Source of the DNA: Candidatus Magasanikiibacteriota bacterium
GTDB taxonomy: Bacteria; Patescibacteriota; Patescibacteriia; Magasanikbacterales; 2-02-FULL-50-9b
NCBI GenBank assembly: GCA_943355025.1
Contig: CALRDW010000012.1
Span: forward strand, 1 to 32,213
DNA length: 32,213 nt
Direction of reading: 5' to 3'
Position 1 is the first letter of the stretch. The number at the start of each line of letters is the position of its first letter. A program made the position numbers and the translations under genes. Under the pieces are notes generated by a model that was not told where the DNA came from, did no database searches, and worked only from the letters and a program-made list of their open reading frames with translations. This document shows positions 1 to 9,587 of this stretch, piece by piece.

Positions 1-144
1 GAGCAGTGTGGAAATTGTAAATATAAACATATTTTTACACCACCGAAGCATAGGAGCAAAAGCAATTATAATCCCCACCGCTCCGTTATGTATTTAATTT
101 TGGCCAGTCGTACATGCGTGTACAATATGGAAATGAAATCATAA
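1..144 (+). CDS. C-terminal end of a truncated ORF (…EQCGNCKYKHIFTPPKHRSKSNYNPHRSVMYLILASRTCVYNMEMKS*), unknown product
   Basis: Frame 1 is open from the window edge to TAA at 142-144. No recognisable domain; a competing frame is also open for 95 nt, so coding is uncertain. Confidence 0.25.
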   Translation, partial: EQCGNCKYKHIFTPPKHRSKSNYNPHRSVMYLILASRTCVYNMEMKS

Positions 145-158
145 TCAAAAAAGGTTCT

Positions 159-269
159 GACAACGTCCCGAACGCGTACTGGAACCGTGACAATCGGCAG
201 GCGAACTTGAACAGGAACGAGCCGATGAATGTGAACGAGAATTATGGGACTGTTGGTGCGATCGGTTGA
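159..269 (+). repeat. Candidate DGR template repeat (TR) or decayed variable repeat (VR)
   Basis: Reads DNVPNAYWNRDNRQANLNRNEPMNVNENYGTVGAIG*. From 162 to 266, 10 of 35 codons are Asn (7 AAC, 3 AAT), spaced as N-x-N-x-N with W, R-x-A-N and N-x-G landmarks typical of DGR C-type-lectin repeats. The frame is closed by TAA at 69-71, so it is not the end of a long intact ORF. Confidence 0.5.
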
Positions 270-382
270 GTCAAACAGAAATACATTTGCGTGAAATTTT
301 CAGTCTGATATACTTTTGTCAGTGGGCCTGACGAATGACATGGCAGGACCGACACCGATTCAGTTCAGTCTAATTCTTGTAT

Positions 383-715
383 ATGCAGTTATTATCCGAT
401 CAGGAGTTTGTAGAAATGCTTGTGCGCGCAATTGTTGCGCATCCCGAATCAGTACGTACAGAACGCACGGTTGATGAGCGCGGAGTACTTATCACGCTTC
501 ATGTTCATCCGGAAGACATGGGCTATGTCATTGGTCGCGAAGGTCAAACGGCGCGCGCCATTCGCACACTTGCGAAAGTTGTTGGTGCAAAAAATAATGC
601 GCGCGTGAATCTTAAGATTGTTGAGCCAGAAGGATCGCGTGGCCCGCGTCCACGTGAAATGACACAGGCTCCGATGCGCGATGACGCACCATCAATCGAT
701 GATCTTGGAATTTAA
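383..715 (+). CDS. KH-domain RNA-binding protein (KhpA-like)
   Basis: Contains the KH GxxG signature (GYVIGREGQTARAIRTL). ATG at 383 preferred over the TTG at 377. Confidence 0.85.
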   Translation: MQLLSDQEFVEMLVRAIVAHPESVRTERTVDERGVLITLHVHPEDMGYVIGREGQTARAIRTLAKVVGAKNNARVNLKIVEPEGSRGPRPREMTQAPMRDDAPSIDDLGI

Positions 716-730
716 TTAGTAAGGCAAAAT

Positions 731-770
731 AAAAATATCGCGCTCAGTTTATTATGAGCGCGATATTTTT
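731..770. terminator. Bidirectional intrinsic terminator between convergent genes
   Basis: Perfect 16-bp stem AAAAATATCGCGCTCA (731-746) / TGAGCGCGATATTTTT (755-770), T-rich on both strands. Confidence 0.85.
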
Positions 771-2104
771 ATTTGTGCGCATGTTGCCAAAAAAACAAAA
801 TACAGAACGCCGAATCCTTGAAATAATGCAGGCGTTGTTATATTTATAACGAATAGTGCGATAGCTCCTGCAGCAAGATCGCGTCGTGGACAGTTGTAAA
901 TAATAAGTGTGAGGAGCGCGATATACGCGGCAGTACCAAGCGCACCAAGTTCTGTTATCATTTCAAAATAGCCCCAATCAAATTGTGTGCGCGATTTATT
1001 CGTGTGTGTAAGTGGGTCGAGGTAGGTGACTTCAGTGCCGAGGCCAGAACCAAGGAGTGGCCGCGCTTTGATATGACGATAAATATCCGGGAGCATCGCC
1101 ATTCGAATAACACCGCTCATATCGGTTTGAGGCGTTGTGATTCCGGTCACGCGGACGCCGAGCAGTTCGAGACCGAAGGATTGCCCACGACTCGCAATGC
1201 CGTGCGCGCTGAAAAAAATGAGCGCAGATATGATGAGTGTCAGACTTGAGACAGAGAGCCATGCTCGCCATGGCGCGTTCCATAATAAAACGAATGCGCC
1301 GACGGCAAGGCCGAGAAAATAAATGCGGGTGAAATTTAAAATGACGACAATAAGCGAGCACATCAGTAGCGCCCACAATTTTTTATCGCGCGTTTTTTTC
1401 ATGAGACTGTACATGAATACAAGGATGATTGGCACAAACAATAAGTGCTCCGCATTTACGATGCGAAAAAAATGTAAACCGAGATCAGTAATTTTTCCGG
1501 CCGCAACATCGCGGAACCAGTGATAATAAGAATCTTGTAGGATAAGTTGGCCGGTCGAATAGAGTGCGAACGTGAGGGTAGAAAAAAGTGCGGATCCAAT
1601 AATAAAAACTTTTATCGCTACATCGTATAGCGGCTGCCAATTTGTTTCCATCTCAAGCGCGGGAAAAATAATGAGCACGAATAAATATAGGATCGCGTCT
1701 TGAATAATAAAATGGGGTGCGTTGCCGCGCGCGAACCCGTTGACAATCGCCCACAATAAAAAAGCGCCGAATATGCCGAGCGTGACTAAGATTTTTTTCT
1801 GCGGCAGAATTATTTTTGTGCGCGTGCGGATTTTATGCCAGCCCCACACTGCAGCGAATATTCCCAAAACCCATGTTCGCATGAGTAGGGAATGTAATTC
1901 AAAAAAATGGCCGGCGCCGTCGAGTAATAATTCGATGGCCAGTAATTTCCATGCGAACGAAATATTTTTTATGCAAAAATATGCGAATGTGCCGATAAGT
2001 ATCGCCGCGATTACTTCTCGCGCAATTGGAAAATTGATTAGAAAAAAAGAAACGGTGCGAACCAAAATGTAGAAAGTAAAAAGCCAACGAAAGTATCGAT
2101 TCAT
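752..2104 (-). CDS. O-antigen ligase/polymerase-like polytopic membrane protein
   Basis: Long hydrophobic multi-TM ORF with a Wzy/WaaL-like loop (…RPLLGSGLGTEVTYLDPLTHTNKSRTQFDWGYFEMITELGALGTAAYIALL…). Start chosen at MNRYFRWLF (ATG at 2104). Confidence 0.75.
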   Translation of the reverse strand: MNRYFRWLFTFYILVRTVSFFLINFPIAREVIAAILIGTFAYFCIKNISFAWKLLAIELLLDGAGHFFELHSLLMRTWVLGIFAAVWGWHKIRTRTKIILPQKKILVTLGIFGAFLLWAIVNGFARGNAPHFIIQDAILYLFVLIIFPALEMETNWQPLYDVAIKVFIIGSALFSTLTFALYSTGQLILQDSYYHWFRDVAAGKITDLGLHFFRIVNAEHLLFVPIILVFMYSLMKKTRDKKLWALLMCSLIVVILNFTRIYFLGLAVGAFVLLWNAPWRAWLSVSSLTLIISALIFFSAHGIASRGQSFGLELLGVRVTGITTPQTDMSGVIRMAMLPDIYRHIKARPLLGSGLGTEVTYLDPLTHTNKSRTQFDWGYFEMITELGALGTAAYIALLTLIIYNCPRRDLAAGAIALFVINITTPALFQGFGVLYFVFLATCAQIKISRS

Positions 2105-2170
2105 GATAAGATGGTAGCAGTATCCGAGTACCATTGCAATTTTAGCCGCTATGAGTTATTATGCGCCGTT

Positions 2171-2821
2171 ATGAAATTTAAAGTCATTACATTATTTCCA
2201 GAAATGATCTCGTCGTATGCGTCAGCTGCGATGCTTGGCCGCGCAGCAGCAGCGGGTCTTATTGAAGTAACAACAATAAATCCACGCGTATTTACAACCG
2301 ACCGCCACCAAACAGTGGACGATAAACCGTATGGCGGCGGTGCGGGCATGGTAATGAAGCCTGAACCTTTGTATAAAGCAATTAAAGCCGCAGCTCCACG
2401 TGTAAGTAAAAAACGCTGCATTGTTTTGCTCTCGGCAAGCGGGCGGCAATTTACAGAGCGCGTTGCAAAAGAATTTGCACAGAATTACTCTGAAATTGTT
2501 TTTGTGTGCGGTCGGTACGAAGGAATTGATGCGCGCGTCGCAGAATTTGTTGATGAAGAAGTTTCCGTTGGACCGTTTGTTTTAACGGGCGGCGAATTAC
2601 CAACACTTATAATTATTGACGCGGTCGCGCGGCTTGTTCCGGGCGTACTTGGCAACGAATCGTCGCTCGACGAGGAATCGCACAATGAGGAAGGGAGTGG
2701 GGAATATCCACAGTACACGCGTCCTGAATCCTTTAAGGGCCATGTTGTTCCTCCTGAACTTTTGAGCGGCAACCACGGCGCGATTGCTGCGTGGCGAAAA
2801 AAGAATACGAAAAAATTTTAA
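2171..2821 (+). CDS. trmD: tRNA (guanine-N1)-methyltransferase TrmD
   Basis: MKFKVITLFPEM…DDKPYGGGAGMVMKPEPL…CGRYEGIDAR…VGPFVLTGGELP…YTRPESFKG: hallmark TrmD motifs. Confidence 0.97.
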   Translation: MKFKVITLFPEMISSYASAAMLGRAAAAGLIEVTTINPRVFTTDRHQTVDDKPYGGGAGMVMKPEPLYKAIKAAAPRVSKKRCIVLLSASGRQFTERVAKEFAQNYSEIVFVCGRYEGIDARVAEFVDEEVSVGPFVLTGGELPTLIIIDAVARLVPGVLGNESSLDEESHNEEGSGEYPQYTRPESFKGHVVPPELLSGNHGAIAAWRKKNTKKF

Positions 2822-2829
2822 AAAAACAC

Positions 2830-2863
2830 CGCCGCAAGAAGCACTGATTCTTCTTGGGCGGCG
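2830..2863 (-). terminator. Intrinsic terminator for the minus-strand ORF 2872-3144
   Basis: CGCCGC-AAGAAG…CTTCTT-(GG)-GCGGCG stem; on the minus strand it is followed by GTGTTTTTTT. Confidence 0.75.
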
Positions 2864-2871
2864 AATGAATT

Positions 2872-3144
2872 CTACTCGTGGTTACAACGACGCGTCGCGT
2901 CTTGGTGGGCGAGATAGACCGTAAGAACAATTTTTTTCCCATCAGTGTTTTCTACCTCCGGAAGTAATCTCACTGCAGCACATTCAGAACGAATTTCGTC
3001 CTGTGCGCGAATGAAGATGAGTGCACGCTCGTATGCTGCTTGTGCTGACGCGAGCCCACCCGGGTCCGTGCTGCACACCAGAGTCACTTGTGCAAAATAG
3101 TGACGCTTGCTGCGCTCAATACTGTATCTCCATGTGCATTCCAT
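2872..3144 (-). CDS. Hypothetical protein (90 aa)
   Basis: Intact ORF with its own downstream terminator; no recognised domain. Confidence 0.55.
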   Translation of the reverse strand: MECTWRYSIERSKRHYFAQVTLVCSTDPGGLASAQAAYERALIFIRAQDEIRSECAAVRLLPEVENTDGKKIVLTVYLAHQDATRRCNHE

Positions 3145-3179
3145 GACGCCACCCCTTTATTTGGGCCCGGAAGCAGTTT

Positions 3180-3199
3180 CTATTCTATATATAGAATAG
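3180..3199. promoter_or_regulatory. Perfect 20-bp palindrome CTATTCTATATATAGAATAG upstream of ORF 2872-3144
   Basis: Exact self-complementarity with no spacer, in the intergenic space between two minus-strand ORFs. Confidence 0.5.
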
Positions 3200-3213
3200 C
3201 ACAAGTATAAAAA

Positions 3214-3239
3214 AACCGCAGAAAGTTACATCTGCGGTT
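3214..3239 (-). terminator. Intrinsic terminator for ORF 3226-3468
   Basis: AACCGCAGA (3214-3222) / TCTGCGGTT (3231-3239); on the minus strand it is followed by a T run. Confidence 0.75.
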
Positions 3240-3468
3240 CTACTCTACGCACAGTGACAGCAATAACAATTGTGCTTGGTTTGAATCCGCGAGGCGGATT
3301 TTTCATGAGCGCATCGGTATCAACACTTACAATGTTCGCTCCTGAGGCCACGAGTTTGTTCAGTTCTCGTTCGAGTTTATTCCAGGGATCTGGCGGGTCA
3401 TCTCGCCAGGGATCCCACAGCACCGTCACATTAATAATCTCTATTTGTGCGGACGCAACTTCCTGCAT
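3226..3468 (-). CDS. Hypothetical protein (80 aa)
   Basis: Intact ORF MQEVASAQIEIINVTVLWDPWRDD…; purine-rich stretch upstream of ATG and a terminator at its 3' end. Confidence 0.55.
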   Translation of the reverse strand: MQEVASAQIEIINVTVLWDPWRDDPPDPWNKLERELNKLVASGANIVSVDTDALMKNPPRGFKPSTIVIAVTVRRVEPQM

Positions 3469-3562
3469 TGACTGTCCCTTTGATTGTTAGGCGTAGAAAG
3501 GGTAGCATACACGCCTCATAAATTCGATACTTTTCCACAGTTTGTACAACTCGGCGCAGCCC

Positions 3563-3591
3563 TTGACAGGGAGTTTATCCCCAGGTACAAT
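3563..3591 (+). promoter_or_regulatory. 16S rRNA promoter (sigma70-type)
   Basis: TTGACA (3563-3568), 17-nt spacer, TACAAT (3586-3591), located about 130 nt upstream of the 16S 5' end. Confidence 0.85.
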
Positions 3592-3608
3592 ACGCCCACG
3601 CGAAATAA

Positions 3609-3620
3609 GCTCGTTTACAA
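3609..3620 (+). promoter_or_regulatory. BoxA-like antitermination motif in the rRNA leader
   Basis: GCTCGTTTACAA resembles the boxA consensus GCTCTTTAACA. Confidence 0.4.
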
Positions 3621-3720
3621 CTCAAGATGTGACAAACCAACGACCTAGTAATTACTTTCAATTGGTAATGAACGTTCGGTGTGTGTTGTCCTTATTCTAT
3701 TCAAAAAAATCAATTGTATC

Positions 3721-5222
<1,502 letters not shown>

Positions 5223-5335
5223 CAGGGAGTAAAATCTTCTGATGTCGAGAGGTCTCGTTCTTCGGAACGACCTCGGGACGCACACATGGTTTGACACATC
5301 TTGAAATGTAAACGAAGCTTTCGTCTTCAGCGAAC

Positions 5336-5362
5336 AAAAAGGCACCCTTACGGGTGCTTTTT
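5336..5362 (+). terminator. Intrinsic terminator after 16S
   Basis: GCACCC-TTAC-GGGTGC followed by TTTTT (5358-5362), with an A-run upstream. Confidence 0.85.
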
Positions 5363-5401
5363 GTGTACTAGAGGTATTTTTTTGATGGAAACTGTCCCGC
5401 T

Positions 5402-6326
5402 TCAATTCATTTTTTGTCGCTGAGATTCTATGGCGTTATCAATAATCATGTCAATTTCTTTGCGAAGACGAATAGACCACGCTCGTTTAAATTGATCTTT
5501 TGAAGCGGTCGCTGTTACATGATCCAAAACTTTATCAACAATTCGGTCTTCGCCAAAGGGATAGCAGGAAAGCGCAGCGCTGTGGTCGAGTGCATAAAAT
5601 TTGGGGGACACGCTTGTTGGCCACCACCACGTGCTTGATTTTGCTGCTGCACCAACCTCAACTTTTTTTAATACCGCTTTTCTTTAATGCTCTGAGTACG
5701 GGTTTGAGTGAATCACCGCTATGGACACAGGTATCGAACAGAAGGAGTGGTTGATCCTTGTCCTCCATGAGATTGTGGTAAACAGATTTGAATTCTTCGA
5801 CAATGCTCTTCTCTTTTTGTAGACTGTCTTCACCCTGCCCCTTGAGATCATTACCAACCGCGCTGCATTTTCGAATAACCTCCCAGAGTTCATCGTCGGA
5901 CGTTTGGTCTATGCTTTTAAAGCCAGTCGGATTGATGAAATAAATGCCGGGCAGTGGCTCTTCGGGATGTTTGAACTTCCAGAATTTGATGAGGCCTGAG
6001 GCCATTGGCCGTGCACTGCGGTCGGCTATGAGAATGTTTGGAATGTGCTCGTTATATAAATGGTCAGCAACCGATTCACAAATTTCTGCAAGTTCTTTAC
6101 GTTGATTTGCCGTGCGAAAAAACATGAAATCACCCGGTTTAATTTCAGTCTCAGTAAATTTTTTTGGGTCGCGGAGCAGCAGGCTAACAAGATCTTTGAC
6201 GCTTTTATCACGGCTTTGTTGATGCGATAGTTCAATATCTGTTCCGAGTTCATAAATATTTTGATTGTACGATTCTTCGCCCGCGTCGCGTTTAAAATTT
6301 TTTGTACCGAAATTTTCAAATGGCAT
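5402..6326 (-). pseudogene. Phosphoribosyltransferase-like protein split by a +1-nt frameshift in an A7 run (gene could also be read through by recoding)
   Basis: ORF 6326-5658 contains a PRPP-loop-like segment (PLLLFDTCVHSGDSLKPVLRALKKSGI). Removing one A from the A7 run (5663-5669, minus strand) joins it to the frame VEVGAAAKSSTWWWPTSVSPKFYALDHSAALSCYPFGEDRIVDKVLDH…, which includes ORF 5402-5611. Confidence 0.65.
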
Positions 6327-6388
6327 AATGCAAGAAAGTATACATGAAAATTCTGTTGGGCTGCAAGTTGTGGTAGGGAACAGGGTAT

Positions 6389-6417
6389 TTGACGCAGAGC
6401 CGGAATATTGGTAGTAT
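6389..6417 (+). promoter_or_regulatory. Promoter of the tRNA-Ile / signal peptidase transcript
   Basis: TTGACG (6389-6394), 17-nt spacer, TAGTAT (6412-6417). Confidence 0.65.
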
Positions 6418-6490
6418 GTGGAGCATTCCGCCTGGGGATAAAGTCCGCGCACGGGCGGCAGCTCTTAGTTCAAAATTGGTTTTTCACTAC

Positions 6491-6567
6491 GGGCGATTAG
6501 CTCAGTTGGTTAGAGCGCGTCACTGATAATGACGAGGTCCGAAGTTCGAATCTTCGATCGCCCACCA
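6491..6567 (+). tRNA. tRNA-Ile(GAT), CCA encoded
   Basis: Cloverleaf GGGCGAT…CTGATAA anticodon loop…TTCGAAT T-loop…ATCGCCC-A-CCA. Confidence 0.96.
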
Positions 6568-6586
6568 GCCCGATAAAAATTTTTGT

Positions 6587-7204
6587 ATGGATGACTTCGC
6601 TCCCGACAATCTATTGTCACCGGAAGACGAACATCGGTACCCATTGAAACTGTTCTTTGTTGAACTTTTCAAGGTGCTCATCATTGGTGCGTTTGCTGTA
6701 GTTGCAATACGCTATTTTGTTTTTAAGCCGTTTGTTGTCAAAGGTACATCGATGGAGCCGAATTTCCACGAAAAAGAGTACTTGATCATCGACGAGCTGA
6801 GCTATCATTTCAAAGAGCCGCAGCGCGGAGAAATTGTAGTGGTTCGAACGTATACGGACGATCGCGAATATTTTTTGAAGCGCGTGATTGGTTTGCCGGG
6901 CGAGCGAATTGAAATTACAAATGGTCGCGTTAAAGTTTTTAACACTGAGCATATAGATGGTGCATATATTAATGAAACCAACTATCTGAACCCGAGTGTG
7001 CTGACAACCGGTGACATTAACGTGAAACTTGGGCCGAATGAATTTTATGTTCTTGGCGACAACCGACCAGCGAGTTTGGATTCGCGACGCATCGGGCCGA
7101 TTCAGCGAGGTGATGTTGTCGGGCGCGTACTTCTGCGTGGTTGGCCGCTTGACCGTTTAGATTATCTACTCAAAAATTATTATCCTCAACCGTTTAATCC
7201 GTAA
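6587..7204 (+). CDS. lepB: Signal peptidase I
   Basis: N-terminal TM, KGTSMEPN (catalytic Ser), YFLKRVIGLPGE (catalytic Lys), GDNRPASLDSRRIG. Confidence 0.95.
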   Translation: MDDFAPDNLLSPEDEHRYPLKLFFVELFKVLIIGAFAVVAIRYFVFKPFVVKGTSMEPNFHEKEYLIIDELSYHFKEPQRGEIVVVRTYTDDREYFLKRVIGLPGERIEITNGRVKVFNTEHIDGAYINETNYLNPSVLTTGDINVKLGPNEFYVLGDNRPASLDSRRIGPIQRGDVVGRVLLRGWPLDRLDYLLKNYYPQPFNP

Positions 7205-7209
7205 TTCGT

Positions 7210-8637
7210 ATGGCACTCAAGAAAAAACTAGTCCCTGCAAAAAAACCGGCGCCAAAACCACAACAGAAAATGCCTGTGCGTAAAGTAATGGCACCTGTGC
7301 CACAAGCGCCAAAAAAAGAGGTTGTGGATAAAGATACAAAAGCATCGGGTGCAAAGCGCCAAATCCAATTGCTTCGCGGCATGAAGGATATTTTGCCACG
7401 CGATCAGTATTACTGGAAAGCGCTCTACGATCACGCAGTAAAACTTGCAGAGGATTTTGGGTTTGACCGCCTTGAAACGCCGATTTTGGAAGATGCTTCG
7501 CTTTTTTCGCGGGGCGTTGGAAAGCAAACGGACATTGTTGAGAAGGAGATGTACGCATTTGAGGATCGCGATGGGGAAAAAATCGCGCTTCGTCCAGAAA
7601 ATACGGCGTCGGTTGTGCGTGCGTATCTGCAACACGGCATGTGGAATCAGCCACAGCCAATCAAGCTTTGGTATTGGGGGCCATTTTTTCGGCACGAGCG
7701 TCCGCAGGATGGACGACAGCGTCAATTTCATCAACTTGGTTTTGAAGTGCTTGGTGACGCATCACCAGTAATCGATGCGATGGTGATTCAGATGACTTAC
7801 TTATATTACAGCGAATTTAATTTGCCGATTAGCATTCAGATCAACTCAATCGGTATGCCGGAAGATCGAACGCGCTACAAAATGGAGCTTGTTCAATATT
7901 ATCGCTCGCATCGCGGAGTAATTTGTGAAATGTGCAAAGCGCGTCTCATAAAAAATCCGATGCGCGTTTTGGATTGCAAGGAAGATGTTTGTCAGCCGAT
8001 CAAAGCAAATGCGCCACAGATTGTTGACTATCTTTCAAATGAGTCGCGTGACCACTTTATGAAAGTACTCGAGTATCTGGATGAACTTAATATTCCATAC
8101 TTCCTCAATCATACGCTTGTTCGCGGGCTTGATTATTACACCAAGACGGTGTTTGAAGTTGTAACAACAGATGAGGATCAGGGATCTCAGACAGCGCTCT
8201 GCGGCGGTGGACGATATGATTTGTTGGTTGAAGAATTGGGCGGCAAGCCAACGCCTGCGTTTGGTGTCGCGCCTGGCCTCGAGCGCATGGTATCGCAGAT
8301 TCGTAAGCGCCAGGTTCCGGTTCCTGGAGCACCGCTTCCCCAGGTATACGTTGCGCAGCTCGGCGATTTATCACGTCGGAAAGCGATGACCCTTTTTACA
8401 CGTCTCCGTGAAGAAGGAATTCGCGCTGATCAGGATTTCTCGAAAAATTCTTTGAAGTCCCAACTTGAAAGTGCGAATGCGAAGAAAATTCCGTACGCAT
8501 TTGTTATCGGTCAGAAAGAAGTTCAGGAGGGAACCGTTATTATGCGCGACATGGATTCGGGCGCACAGGAAACGGTTGATTTTAACAAGGCGCCACAGAT
8601 CTTGAAGCGGAAATTAGGGCTTGAGAAAGCAGAATAA
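7210..8637 (+). CDS. hisS: Histidyl-tRNA synthetase
   Basis: Class II aaRS core GMKDILPRD…, RPENTASVVRAY, FRHERPQDGRQRQFHQLGFEVLG, LVRGLDYYTKTVFEV, CGGGRYD. Confidence 0.97.
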   Translation: MALKKKLVPAKKPAPKPQQKMPVRKVMAPVPQAPKKEVVDKDTKASGAKRQIQLLRGMKDILPRDQYYWKALYDHAVKLAEDFGFDRLETPILEDASLFSRGVGKQTDIVEKEMYAFEDRDGEKIALRPENTASVVRAYLQHGMWNQPQPIKLWYWGPFFRHERPQDGRQRQFHQLGFEVLGDASPVIDAMVIQMTYLYYSEFNLPISIQINSIGMPEDRTRYKMELVQYYRSHRGVICEMCKARLIKNPMRVLDCKEDVCQPIKANAPQIVDYLSNESRDHFMKVLEYLDELNIPYFLNHTLVRGLDYYTKTVFEVVTTDEDQGSQTALCGGGRYDLLVEELGGKPTPAFGVAPGLERMVSQIRKRQVPVPGAPLPQVYVAQLGDLSRRKAMTLFTRLREEGIRADQDFSKNSLKSQLESANAKKIPYAFVIGQKEVQEGTVIMRDMDSGAQETVDFNKAPQILKRKLGLEKAE

Positions 8638-8687
8638 AAAAGCGCATGCTTTTTTATTTCAACAGCATTCTAATAAACTTTCCGTTC

Positions 8688-8768
8688 AGGCTAAAATAAA
8701 AAATAGATGTCTCTCCGGGGGAGATAAACACGAGCCCCCATCGAGACATCTATTTTTTATTTTAGCCT
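8688..8768. repeat. Perfect 26-bp inverted repeat with inner GGGGG/CCCCC hairpin
   Basis: AGGCTAAAATAAAAAATAGATGTCTC (8688-8713) is the exact reverse complement of 8743-8768; the 29-nt loop holds a 5-bp G/C stem. Confidence 0.9.
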
Positions 8769-8816
8769 ATGCAGGTGTTAGTGCTATACTAATGCAATAC
8801 AAAAGTAGCACATCTC

Positions 8817-9464
8817 ATGCTTCCTAATCCTTTTGAAAAATCATTACCGCGCTTTGAGGATACAGACCCATTAAAAAATGCGGAGATTGTTCGTGAGTTT
8901 CTCGGACCAGAACGGGCGAAGAAATTTGCGCTCCTTTTTTCTGGAACTAAAAATGAGGTACAGCAACCGACAAGCACGGAAGAGTTACTTGCGATGAGCG
9001 CGGTTGCGAACAAGCTAGCCGAGGAGGAGCGAAGAAAATTAAGATTCGATCCTGAGTGGCAACAAAAAGAGCTCGAGCGTCGGATAAAGGATGTCAATAC
9101 CGACCAAGAATTTATTGTCGCTAATGTCTGGGCAACAGATTTTCCAGTTCCGGAGCAGCTTATTCCGGGGCCATATCGCGAAATTTATTTACTTGAGGGT
9201 GCCCCGCTCAGTGAATTTTTGGCAGAGCAGGATCGTAAAGGACTTCGACCTGTTGGTTTATATGAGTTGCTTGAGTATCTTCGAGGTGACAAAAATAATT
9301 GGTGGAGCGCTATTCCGCTTGTCGCGCTTGATTCTAGGTTGATGCGGCCTCTATATCCAGGTGTGTGGCGCGATCCTGGGGGCACTGCTGATGCACTTTA
9401 TCTGGAGACAGTGCCGGCCAGTGGGGCTAAAGAAAGCCTTCGGGTGCTGTTTGCACCAAAATAA
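8817..9464 (+). CDS. Hypothetical protein (215 aa)
   Basis: Intact ORF preceded by an extended -10 element TGCTATACT (8782-8790); no recognised domain. Confidence 0.75.
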   Translation: MLPNPFEKSLPRFEDTDPLKNAEIVREFLGPERAKKFALLFSGTKNEVQQPTSTEELLAMSAVANKLAEEERRKLRFDPEWQQKELERRIKDVNTDQEFIVANVWATDFPVPEQLIPGPYREIYLLEGAPLSEFLAEQDRKGLRPVGLYELLEYLRGDKNNWWSAIPLVALDSRLMRPLYPGVWRDPGGTADALYLETVPASGAKESLRVLFAPK

Positions 9465-9517
9465 TTATAGCAATAATTTTGGCTGTAGTATGTTGAAACC
9501 AGGCAGGAGCCAGGTAT

Positions 9518-9547
9518 TTGACGGGCAGGGCCTTTTTATGATAGTCT
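9518..9547 (+). promoter_or_regulatory. Probable rpsU promoter
   Basis: TTGACG (9518-9523), 18 nt, TAGTCT (9542-9547); the GGTATTTGACG context is identical to the tRNA-Ile promoter. Confidence 0.45.
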
Positions 9548-9587
9548 TCAAGACATAAATCCTAACTCACCGGGAGGTGAAATTACC

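Noticed and set aside
3531-3583. DnaA-box-like sites TTTTCCACA and TTATCCCCA near the 16S promoter, considered as an origin
   Set aside because: Only two weak sites, no dnaA/dnaN neighbours or AT-rich unwinding region; expected by chance.
6491-6567. tRNA-Ile as a remnant of a normal 16S-tRNA-23S operon or an integration site
   Set aside because: It has its own promoter and is separated from 16S by a terminator and an antisense gene; no integrase or tRNA-end duplication is seen.
7217-7734. Antisense ORFs opposite hisS (147 and 168 aa)
   Set aside because: hisS is unambiguous on the plus strand; no motifs in the antisense products.
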